Source: Pseudomonas fluorescens HK44 (GTDB lineage: Bacteria > Pseudomonadota > Gammaproteobacteria > Pseudomonadales > Pseudomonadaceae). From it: a stretch of 64,000 nucleotides of DNA. The notes below the pieces were generated by a model. That model had not been told where the DNA came from. It ran no database searches and saw only the letters and a list, made by a program, of their open reading frames with translations. This document shows positions 1-9,535 of the stretch, piece by piece. Each line of letters starts with the position of its first letter. The first letter of the stretch is position 1. The stretch spans positions 152,495 to 216,494 of the forward strand of contig NZ_AFOY02000018.1 in NCBI RefSeq assembly GCF_000217955.3, read 5' to 3'. The position numbers and the translations under genes were made by a program.

Positions 1-446
1 CGTCAGTTACCGAGCCTGCTGATCGCACCGACTACGCCACACGGCCAACGTGTCACGCAGCATTGGGCGAATAACCCTGACCTGCCCACACTGAAGGCCT
101 ACGACCGTCCGGTAGAAGAATGGAAAGCCGAGCTGTTCAACGACACCCCGGCCAGCCTGACCACCACCCTCGGCGCGATCGCCGCCACCGGCAGCCTGAT
201 CATCTGGCCCACCCGCGAAGAACCACGACTGATGAGCCTGGTGCCGCCGGTGCATTTCGCCCTGCTCAAGGCCAGTGAAATTCGCGACAACTTCTATCAA
301 GTGCAACAAGAGTACGAGTGGGCCCAAGGCATGCCGACCAACGCTTTGCTGGTGTCCGGCCCGTCGAAAACCGCCGACATCGAGCAAGTCCTGGCTTACG
401 GCGCCCACGGCCCGAAAGACCTGGTGGTGCTGATCCTGGAGGACCA

Positions 447-450
<4 letters not shown>
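1..450 (+). CDS. LUD-domain lactate utilisation protein (LutC-like), 3' part
   Basis: The reading frame is open from the window edge to a TGA at 448-450, so the N-terminus is missing. The visible 149 residues look like the C-terminal half of a LUD (LutC/YkgG) domain: a segment around 'GSLIIWPTREEP' is followed by a helical 'SLVPPVHFALLKASEIRDN' stretch and a terminal 'GPSKTADIEQVLAYGAHGP' loop typical of the family. LUD proteins accompany iron-sulfur lactate dehydrogenases in lactate oxidation. The stop overlaps the start of the D-lactate dehydrogenase gene (ATGA), so the two are probably translationally coupled. Family assignment is by motif recognition; the exact paralogue is not certain. 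Confidence 0.8.
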
Positions 451-3257
<2,807 letters not shown>

Positions 3258-3272
3258 AATCGACGTTATCCA

Positions 3273-3300
3273 GCAAGGGGCGCTCTGCCCCTTTGCTGTA
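3273..3300 (+). terminator. Weak hairpin after the lactate operon
   Basis: CAGCAAGGGG and CCCCTTTGCTG can pair, with one bulged T, just after the dehydrogenase stop. No long T tract follows, so this is a weak or processing hairpin rather than a clear intrinsic terminator. Confidence 0.4.
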
Positions 3301-3421
3301 CTCTCCTGCCGACGAAATACAACGCTATTTTTCCCACACCACAAGAACCCTTGTGCGCCGCCACAGTCTATCTGTTAAGCCCAAGCCCCTTGGTTCCCGA
3401 CGCTGTTCAAGGAGAAACCCC

Positions 3422-3697
3422 ATGAAGCGATCCGCCCTGGCCGGACTGCTTATCTGCGCAACACTGACAACCGCCCACGCCTTTGCCTCGAACGAGAGCG
3501 ATATGTGCGCAAGGAACCTTCAAACACTCACCAGCGAACTGGCCAATGCGACCAAGCTCGATGCCGCCACCCAAAGCGACGCCACGAGCAAACTCCAGCA
3601 AGCCAAATCGGCCTATGCCGCGAAAAACGACCGGGAATGCGTATCCCTGACGCAGCAAGCGCTGCAGTCCGTTCAAAGCCACAAGAACAGCCAGTAA
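3422..3697 (+). CDS. Small secreted hypothetical protein
   Basis: A 91-residue protein starting at an ATG shortly after an 'AAGGAG' Shine-Dalgarno (3409-3414). The N-terminus is a clear Sec signal peptide (K-R, hydrophobic 'ALAGLLICATLTTAHAFA', then 'SNESD'), predicting a periplasmic mature protein of about 70 residues. The mature part is helical and carries only two cysteines ('DMCARN' and 'RECVSL'), which could form a disulfide. No family was recognised. It stands alone between the lactate operon and ssrA. Confidence 0.75.
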   Translation: MKRSALAGLLICATLTTAHAFASNESDMCARNLQTLTSELANATKLDAATQSDATSKLQQAKSAYAAKNDRECVSLTQQALQSVQSHKNSQ

Positions 3698-3790
3698 TCC
3701 GCTACCGATCCGCAAGCGTGGACAGAAAGTCGACTCGCACCACGCATTGGCGTACACTGTGTTCACCTGCTGGTTACACACAGCAGGTTC

Positions 3791-4184
3791 GGGGCCGTTT
3801 AGGATTCGACGCCGGTTGCGAAACTTTAGGTGCATGCCGAGTTGGTAACAGAACTCGTAAATCCACTGTTGCAACTTCCTATAGTTGCCAATGACGAAAC
3901 CTACGGGGAATACGCTCTCGCTGCGTAAGCAGCCTTAGCCCTTCCCTCCTGGTACCTTCGGGTCCAGCAATCATCAGGGGATGTCTGTAAACCCAAAGTG
4001 ATTGTCATATAGAACAGAATCGCCGTGCAGTACGTTGTGGACGAAGCGGCTAAAACTTACACAACTCGCCCAAAGCACCCTGCCCGTCGGGTCGCTGAGG
4101 GTTAACTTAATAGACACGGCTACGCATGTAGTACCGACAGCGGAGTACTGGCGGACGGGGGTTCAAATCCCCCCGGCTCCACCA
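3791..4184 (+). ncRNA. ssrA: Transfer-messenger RNA (tmRNA)
   Basis: The 5' end GGGGCCG pairs with CGGCTCC at the 3' end, followed by ACCA, giving a tRNA-like acceptor with an encoded CCA at 4182-4184. The T-arm reads GGGGGTTCAAATCCCCCC. The tag frame at 3887-3928 encodes ANDETYGEYALAA followed by TAA, the AND...ALAA form expected in pseudomonads. Together with SmpB, tmRNA rescues stalled ribosomes and tags the nascent chain for proteolysis. A tyrosine integrase follows immediately, so the 3' end probably serves as an attachment site. Confidence 0.97.
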
Positions 4185-4224
4185 CTTCATCATCTAAAGA
4201 CGTCCACGGACGTCTTTTTTTGTG
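4174..4224 (+). repeat. 51-bp inverted repeat, copy 1 (ssrA 3' end + terminator)
   Basis: The sequence from CGGCTCCACCA through the terminator to GTG recurs as its reverse complement at 7192-7242 with only two mismatches; the last 40 bases are identical. Because it begins in the ssrA acceptor stem, a classical integrase target, it is best read as an attachment-site-like sequence. Confidence 0.85.
4196..4221 (+). terminator. Intrinsic terminator of ssrA
   Basis: AAAGACGTCC and GGACGTCTTT form a perfect stem ending in seven Ts, 12 bases after the CCA end. An identical copy in inverse orientation lies at 7195-7220. Confidence 0.9.
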
Positions 4225-4297
4225 CCTGAAATCCAATAAATACGGGGGCTTCAGCGCTTATGGGAGCTTTGGAGAATTTCGGAGTTCCAGCCGCTTT

Positions 4298-4368
4298 GGT
4301 ATCCCAGGTGGTATCCCGGACTGCCAAATGCTATTTTCAGGATACCAAAACGATGCTGGAGGTATCCC
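4298..4368 (+). promoter_or_regulatory. GGTATCCC iterons upstream of the integrase
   Basis: GGTATCCC occurs at 4298-4305, 4310-4317 and 4361-4368, with an inverted GGATACC at 4340-4346. The first two are spaced 12 bp start to start. The last overlaps the GGAGGT Shine-Dalgarno of the integrase. A very similar pair (GGTATTCC at 27992 and 28004, same 12-bp spacing) lies beside the island remnant at 28 kb. Integrase arm-type sites or an autoregulatory operator are plausible; this is inference. Confidence 0.5.
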
Positions 4369-4369
4369 A

Positions 4370-5626
4370 ATGCCTACTAACGCAACCCGCCTCTCCGATC
4401 GCCAGCTCAAGGCGGTCAAGGCAACTGGTAAAGACTTCGTCCTCAGCGACGGCGATGGCTTGCAGCTTCGAGTACGCGCCAGCGGCTCGATGATGTGGAA
4501 TTTCAATTACCGCGAGCCGTTGACCAGAAGCCGTATCAACATGGCGCTTGGTCCATACCCTGACCTCTCGCTAGCCAACGCCCGGAAGAAAGCCGCAGAG
4601 GCACGTGAGCTGCTCGCTTTGGGCACTGATCCCAAAACCCAGCGTGATGAGGTAAGGCAAGCCAAACTTGCTGAGACTGAACACACTTTCGAGAAGGTGG
4701 CCACGGCCTGGTTCGAGCTGAAGAAAGACTCCGTAACCAAAGCCTACGCCGAAGACATTTGGAGATCGCTGACGCTCCATGTTTTCCCAAGCATGAAAAC
4801 AACGCCGCTCTTTCAGATCACTGCTCCGATGGTTATCAAGATCCTTCGCCCAATCGAGGCCAAAGGGAGCCTCGAAACCGTGAAACGATTGAGCCAACGA
4901 CTCAACGAGATCATGACCTACGGGGTCAACTCCGGGCTGATCTTTGCGAACCCCCTCAATGGCATTCGGGCGGTGTTCAAGAAACCCAAGAAAGAGAACA
5001 TGGCTGCGCTACCACCTGAAGAGCTTCCCGAGCTCATGATGGAAATCGCGAACGCCAGCATCAAGCGCACGACCCGCTGCCTGATCGAATGGCAGTTGCA
5101 TACGATGACCCGCCCTGCCGAAGCAGCCACCACACGATGGGCAGATATCGACTTCGACAAGCGCATTTGGACCATTCCGCCAGAGCGCATGAAAAAGCGT
5201 CGGCCGCACACAATCCCCCTTACCGATCAGGCACTTTCGTTACTGGAGACGCTCAAGCAACTCAGCGGTAACAGAGAGTACGTGTTCCCCTCAGATAGAA
5301 ACCCCCGCACCCATGCCAATAGCCAGACCACCAACATGGCGTTGAAGCGCATGGGCTTTCAGGACCGCCTAGTCAGCCACGGCTTGCGCTCGATGGCGAG
5401 CACCATCCTGAATGAGCATGGCTGGGATCCGGAGCTGATCGAGGTCGCGCTGGCGCATGTCGACAAGGACGAAGTTCGTAGCGCCTACAACCGGACGGAT
5501 TACATCGAACGCCGTCGTCCAATGATGGCTTGGTGGAGTGAACATATCCAGAAGGCGGCCACCGGCAGCCTGTCGGCATCGGCCATCAATCAAACCAGGG
5601 ACCGCAACGTCGCACCGACTCGCTGA
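4370..5626 (+). CDS. Tyrosine-type integrase with N-terminal arm-binding domain (DUF4102/P4 type)
   Basis: A 418-residue site-specific recombinase. The start at 4370 is chosen for the GGAGGT at 4358-4363; a longer in-frame extension exists but has no such site. The N-terminal 90 residues show the P4-integrase arm-binding pattern ('LSDGDGLQLRVRASG', 'LGPYPDLSLANARKKA'). The catalytic core shows Arg in 'HTMTRPAEAATTRWADID', His-x-x-Arg in 'VSHGLRSMAS', a later His in 'VALAHVDKDEVRSAYNRT' and the Tyr nucleophile in the same stretch. Integrases of this class insert islands at tRNA or tmRNA 3' ends, which fits its place beside ssrA. The gene appears intact. Confidence 0.93.
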   Translation: MPTNATRLSDRQLKAVKATGKDFVLSDGDGLQLRVRASGSMMWNFNYREPLTRSRINMALGPYPDLSLANARKKAAEARELLALGTDPKTQRDEVRQAKLAETEHTFEKVATAWFELKKDSVTKAYAEDIWRSLTLHVFPSMKTTPLFQITAPMVIKILRPIEAKGSLETVKRLSQRLNEIMTYGVNSGLIFANPLNGIRAVFKKPKKENMAALPPEELPELMMEIANASIKRTTRCLIEWQLHTMTRPAEAATTRWADIDFDKRIWTIPPERMKKRRPHTIPLTDQALSLLETLKQLSGNREYVFPSDRNPRTHANSQTTNMALKRMGFQDRLVSHGLRSMASTILNEHGWDPELIEVALAHVDKDEVRSAYNRTDYIERRRPMMAWWSEHIQKAATGSLSASAINQTRDRNVAPTR

Positions 5627-5732
5627 GCACCCAAAGGTACGCGACGCCAGCTACAATCCGTGTCGTGCAGCAGGGCGACAGGAGTGACGACTGTCGCTAA
5701 ATCGCTGGTATGCCTACGCCTCTTCAGCCAAG

Positions 5733-5773
5733 CCTCTGAGTATGGGAAGGCTCCGCATTCCCATACTCAGGGG
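5733..5773. other. Long perfect-type hairpin
   Basis: CCTCTGAGTATGGGAA at 5733-5748 pairs with TTCCCATACTCAGGGG at 5758-5773, 16 bp with one G-T pair and a 9-base loop. It lies between the integrase stop and the convergent small gene. No T tract follows on either strand, so a simple terminator is not the best reading; a structured recombination site or RNA element is possible. Confidence 0.6.
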
Positions 5774-5793
5774 CTCACGCTTAAAAGCGTCTA

Positions 5794-6060
5794 TCAGACA
5801 ACCACGAGTCGCGCCTTTCTGCGGCGGATCAACCCTGCTGTTAATTCGTAGTAGACGGTCGCCGGTGCTGAGCAACGCAGATAGTGCTCCAGAAACCATC
5901 TCACGTGTTTGCTCCTCCAGGACCAGGGTGTTGCGCAACTCCAGCGCTCACGGATTACCTCGTGCATCCTTTCTGCTTGCCTGATGTGCCGCTGCCGCGT
6001 GGCATGCGCACCTTTGAGCACGGGGCTCAGAAACAACGTCATGTCGAACTCAGACTTCAT
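5794..6060 (-). CDS. Small island protein, paralogue of the 25.8 kb protein
   Basis: An 88-residue basic protein read from ATG at 6060. It aligns along its length with the protein at 25752-26027: both start with 'FDMTLFL', have 'QRHIRQA' or 'QRHLRQA', 'W....LKHVRWF' or 'SKHVRWF', and a terminal 'YY.LTA.LI' motif. In both places the gene overlaps by 4 bp the stop of a gene ending in 'IDVV.AYIGGR', so the arrangement is conserved. It is rich in Arg, His and Trp with no obvious membrane segment. Function unknown; a partner of the integrase-like protein is an inference. Confidence 0.65.
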   Translation of the reverse strand: MKSEFDMTLFLSPVLKGAHATRQRHIRQAERMHEVIRERWSCATPWSWRSKHVRWFLEHYLRCSAPATVYYELTAGLIRRRKARLVVV

Positions 6061-6104
6061 TGCCGTCCTCCGATGTAGGCAGTCACCACGTCGATAACTC
6101 TTCT
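6057..6104 (-). pseudogene. C-terminal remnant of an integrase-domain protein
   Basis: Only about 15 codons remain, reading RRVIDVVTAYIGGRQ then stop, matching the end of the intact protein at 26024-27004 ('RIDVVSAYIGGRA'), including the catalytic Tyr region. The stop overlaps the ATG of the small protein as in the intact locus. Homology is lost upstream, near the end of the aldo/keto reductase gene, so a recombination junction lies at about 6104-6137. Confidence 0.6.
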
Positions 6105-6136
6105 CGAGGGATCGCGCATAGACGTGGTGGACCGGA

Positions 6137-7140
6137 TCAGGCATCGGCCAATTGCACTAACTCCTCTGCATTGAATTCCAGATTGGCTAAGGCTTGCAGG
6201 TTTTCCATCAATTGCTCAGGTGTGCTGACACCCGCCAACACCGAGGTGATCCGCGGGTCACGCAGCGTCCAGGAAAGTGCCAGTTGCGAGAGAGTTTGCC
6301 CGCGCCGAGCCGCCACGTTCTCAAAGGACTGAATACGCGCGTGCTGACTGTCGTTCAACACTTGCTCCGGCAAATAGTGGCTGCCCTTGCCAATACGCGA
6401 GTCCGCCGGGATACCTAGGGCGTACTTGCCCGAGAGCAATCCCTGAGCCAACGGCGAGAAGCTGATCACCCCGGCCCCTCGATCCTGCGCACCTTGCAGC
6501 ACGCCGTTAGTTTCAATCGACCGATCCAGCAAGTTGTACAGCGGCTGCTGGAGCACCAGCGGCACTTGGCGCGCGTTCAACAGCGCGGCAATTTCATCCG
6601 CCTGCTCTGCCGAGTAAGAAGAGATGCCGATGTACAGGGCCTTGCCCTGGCGCACCACGCAGGCCAATGCTCAGCGGTTTCTTCTAGCGGCGTATCGGGG
6701 TCGAAGCGGTGGGAGTAGAAGACGCCAACGTAATCCAGGCCCAGCCGAGCCAGGCTGTGGTCGAGGCTGGCAATCAGGTATTTGCGTGGGCTGCCGCCCT
6801 GCCCGTAAGGTCCGGGCCACATGTCCCAGCCGGCCTTGGTGGAAATGATCAACTCATCGCGATGGGTACCGAAGTCCTGACGTAACAACCGCCCCAAATT
6901 GCTTTCGGCACTGCCATAGGGCACGCCGTAGTTGTTGGCGAGGTCGAAATGGGTGATGCCGTGATCGAACGCGGTACGCAAAATGTCGCGCTGGCGCGCC
7001 AGCGGTGTGTCATCGCCAAAGTTGTGCCAGAGCCCGAGTGACAGTGCTGGCAACAACAAGCCGCTGCGACCGGCGCGACGGTAATCACGACCCTGATAGC
7101 GTTGCGGGTCGGCGGTGTAAGAGGTGTGCGGTTGACTCAT
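6137..7140 (-). pseudogene. Aldo/keto reductase (YghZ-like) with a single-base frameshift
   Basis: The N-terminal part reads from ATG at 7140 with family signatures 'GLWHNFGDDT', 'FDLANNYGVPYGSAE' (catalytic Asp/Tyr), 'ISTKAGWDMWPGPYG' and 'DYVGVFYSHRFDPDTP'. Near 6670 the frame shifts: codons for 'EETAE' should continue into 'ALACVVRQGKALYIG', which lies in another frame. Restoring one G (GAGCA to GAGGCA) rejoins a normal protein of about 334 residues ending at 6137. The family reduces aldehydes such as L-glyceraldehyde 3-phosphate with NADPH. It could be a true pseudogene or a sequencing error; both halves retain intact codons, so the lesion is recent or artefactual. Confidence 0.8.
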
Positions 7141-7191
7141 TGCGCGGTGTCCTTGGTGATCACCCACAAGATTGCGCCCATGCTGGGCGCA

Positions 7192-7242
7192 CACAAAAAA
7201 AGACGTCCGTGGACGTCTTTAGATGATGAAGAGGTGGGGCCG
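7192..7242 (-). repeat. 51-bp inverted repeat, copy 2
   Basis: Reverse complement of the ssrA 3' end plus terminator at 4174-4224 with two mismatches. It lies downstream of exbD in exbD's own orientation. The pair brackets a segment of about 3 kb with the integrase, relics and the aldo/keto reductase. Confidence 0.85.
7195..7220 (-). terminator. Intrinsic terminator after tonB-exbB-exbD
   Basis: AAAGACGTCC and GGACGTCTTT stem followed by Ts on the minus strand, 63 bases past the exbD stop. It is identical to the ssrA terminator. Confidence 0.85.
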
Positions 7243-7282
7243 CACCCTGCCAAGGAGACGGCCCCGGAAAATCGAAAATCTG

Positions 7283-7684
7283 TCAGCGCGCGGTGATCAC
7301 CGACAACTTGGTAATCCCTGCCCGCTCAATCGACGCCATGGCCCGCGCCACTTCGCCGTAATTCACGCCGTCGTCGGCCTGCAGTTGCACCCGCACTTCG
7401 GGGTCCTTGGCCTTGGCCGCCTGTAGCTTGAACTCCAGCAAGTCCGGCTGGATTTCATCCTTGTTGATAAACAGCTTTCCGGCCCCGTCGATGCTCACCA
7501 CCAGCGGGTCCTTCTGCTCCACCCGCGCCACGGCTTCGGTCTTGGGCAGGTTGATCGGGATCGCGTTGGTCAGTAGCGGCGCGGTGACAATGAACACCAC
7601 CAGCAGTACCAACATGACATCTACCAGCGGTGTCACGTTGATCTCGCTGAGCACTTCATCGCTGTCTTGCGTGGAGAAGGCCAT
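7283..7684 (-). CDS. exbD: Biopolymer transport protein ExbD
   Basis: 133 residues with a short cytoplasmic N-terminus, one membrane segment ('LVDVMLVLLVVFIVTAPLL') carrying the conserved Asp at residue 22, and a periplasmic domain. ExbD with ExbB forms the proton channel that energises TonB. It starts one base from the end of exbB, in the operon tonB-exbB-exbD. The complex presumably serves the nearby TonB-dependent receptor, since the cluster also contains sulfate-ester genes. Confidence 0.93.
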   Translation of the reverse strand: MAFSTQDSDEVLSEINVTPLVDVMLVLLVVFIVTAPLLTNAIPINLPKTEAVARVEQKDPLVVSIDGAGKLFINKDEIQPDLLEFKLQAAKAKDPEVRVQLQADDGVNYGEVARAMASIERAGITKLSVITAR

Positions 7685-7685
7685 G

Positions 7686-8411
7686 TCAGGAGGCCTCCTT
7701 GACTTTCTGACCGGCGACCGTGGCCCCGGACTTGCTCAATACCGGGTGCAACAGCACGCGGAACGAATGCTTCTGCGCCAGGCTGTAGAAGTCGTGGGCG
7801 AAGTCGTCCAGATCCGCCGCCGTCAGTTTCAAACGGCGCAAAAAGTAGTTGTAAACCAGCACCGCCGGTACGGCGACAGCGATCCCCACACCCGTGGCGA
7901 CCAACGCCGCCCCGATGGGGCCGGCAACTGTTTCCAGGCTTGCCGAGCCCGCTGCGCTGATGCCTTTCAACGCCTCCATGATTCCCCACACCGTGCCGAA
8001 CAAACCAATGAACGGCGACGTACTACCAATACTTGCAACCACCGCCAACCCGGTTTCCAGCGAACGGCGCTCGCGCACGATCTGCTGACGCAAGGCCCGC
8101 TCCAGGCGATCCTGATGATTGATCGCCTGGCTCAAATCCGCCGCCAGTGGCGCCTCGCCCACCTGGATCGCCGCATAACCAGCCTGTGCCACCCGCGCCG
8201 CCGCGCCGGGTTGGGTTTCGGCTAATTCTGCCGCCGAATCGAGACTCGAAGCGGCCCAAAACCGGTTATGGAATTTGCGGTCCTGAGCTTTCAGGCGACC
8301 GAACTGCACACCCTTGAGCAACGCCAAGCCCCAAGTGGCGACGGAAAAAACCACCAGCAGCCAGATCACCGCGCTTTCGATGGATTCAAGTGGAGATGCC
8401 AATAACGTCAT
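7686..8411 (-). CDS. exbB: TonB-system proton channel protein ExbB
   Basis: 241 residues of the MotA/TolQ/ExbB family. The first membrane segment is near the N-terminus ('VIWLLVVFSVATWGLALL'), followed by a large cytoplasmic loop and two further helices ('GLFGTVWGIMEALKGIS' and 'GIAVAVPAVLVYNYFLRR'), as in the family. Spacing of 44 bp to tonB upstream and 1 bp to exbD downstream supports one transcript. Confidence 0.93.
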   Translation of the reverse strand: MTLLASPLESIESAVIWLLVVFSVATWGLALLKGVQFGRLKAQDRKFHNRFWAASSLDSAAELAETQPGAAARVAQAGYAAIQVGEAPLAADLSQAINHQDRLERALRQQIVRERRSLETGLAVVASIGSTSPFIGLFGTVWGIMEALKGISAAGSASLETVAGPIGAALVATGVGIAVAVPAVLVYNYFLRRLKLTAADLDDFAHDFYSLAQKHSFRVLLHPVLSKSGATVAGQKVKEAS

Positions 8412-8455
8412 GGTGAATTCCTCGTGTAAACGTTTCGCGCGAATTAGGTTTCGGT

Positions 8456-9262
8456 TTAATGGATCTTGAAATCGATGGGTACGCTGACCCAGCCGTCCTG
8501 GGCGACATCACCCTGCTTGGCAGGCACGAAACTCCAGCGTTTCACGGCGCTTAATGCCGCCTCATCGAGGGCTTCGCGGCCGCTGCTTTTTTGAATTTGG
8601 ATCTCGCCGGGTTTGCCGCTGGCCAGCACATGCACCCGCAACAACACCGTGCCTTCCCAACCGCGACGCTGGGCCAGCGACGGGTATTCCGGTGCCGGGT
8701 TTTTCAGGTACGCGGCGTTGGCCGAGGCAGGTGTCACAGGTGCGGGCGCCGGTGGTGCAGGTGGCGCCGAAGCCGCAAACGGAGCAGCCGGTTGTGGCGG
8801 CGCGGGCGGTTGCTCGATTGCTTTGGGCGCCGGTTTTTGTACTGGTTTGACCACTGGTTTTGGCTTGGGAATCGGTTTTGGCGGCGCCGGTTTGGCCGCC
8901 AGTTCATCCACCACTGGCGACGTCGGTTCCACCACCGGCTGCGGAGGTGGCGGCGGCGGCTCGACCACTGGCGGCGCCGGACGCGAAAACTCGATGGTCA
9001 TCGGCGGAATTTCCGGCGGCACGATCGGCAGAACTGTGGTCGGCTGCTGATTGACCCAGTAGATCACCGCGCCGTGCACCAGCAACGCCAGCACACCGAG
9101 CAGGATCGCTTCGCGTGGGCTCAGGATACCCTTGGGCGCTCGCTGCAAACGCAGCTGGCCCAAGGGCACGCGGTGTGCCCGCCCGAGGTCGACCAACTCG
9201 CCACCTGGCGCCTGGCGCCAAAGCACCTTGTGTGCGCTGGCGGCGGTCTGGACATTGCCCAT
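8456..9262 (-). CDS. tonB: TonB energy-transducing protein
   Basis: 268 residues from the ATG at 9262, preceded by AGGGAG; a longer in-frame start at 9346 lacks an equally good site. A single membrane anchor lies at about 50-70 ('AILLGVLALLVHGAVIYWV'), preceded by an unusual cytoplasmic tail of about 45 residues. A Pro-rich, Lys-rich periplasmic spacer spans about 80-185, and the C-terminal TonB fold includes 'YPSLAQRRGWEGTVLLRV' and 'ALDEAALSAVKRWSFVP'. It links ExbBD to outer-membrane receptors. The local receptor at 10903-13275 is the likely client. Confidence 0.93.
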   Translation of the reverse strand: MGNVQTAASAHKVLWRQAPGGELVDLGRAHRVPLGQLRLQRAPKGILSPREAILLGVLALLVHGAVIYWVNQQPTTVLPIVPPEIPPMTIEFSRPAPPVVEPPPPPPQPVVEPTSPVVDELAAKPAPPKPIPKPKPVVKPVQKPAPKAIEQPPAPPQPAAPFAASAPPAPPAPAPVTPASANAAYLKNPAPEYPSLAQRRGWEGTVLLRVHVLASGKPGEIQIQKSSGREALDEAALSAVKRWSFVPAKQGDVAQDGWVSVPIDFKIH

Positions 9263-9363
9263 TGATTTACTCCCTGCGATTTCTTTGCGAATTACCCGAT
9301 ACGCCGAACCCGACATCCCCGAACGACGTATCGATGGGTTAATCATTGAGCTAGACGCTTATC

Positions 9364-9379
9364 TCTTAAAGTTATTTTT
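9364..9379. promoter_or_regulatory. Motif shared by tonB and receptor promoters, copy 1
   Basis: TCTTAAAGTTATTTTT lies about 100 bases upstream of tonB in an AT-rich stretch. A nearly identical TCTTTAAAGTTATTT at 13326-13340 is upstream of the TonB-dependent receptor gene. The shared site suggests common control of the two minus-strand units; the regulator is not known. Confidence 0.45.
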
Positions 9380-9535
9380 ATTATTTAAGCTAGACCTAAA
9401 ACGAATATAAAAACCACCCGATTCGCTGCAAGCCTTACCCCATAAGGGCTCCGGCCAGGTGATCGAAACCACATGCTTTTTATGCATTGAAAATATTCCA
9501 GGAGGGCATCGTTTTCGGCGCGCCAGCGACGCGGA

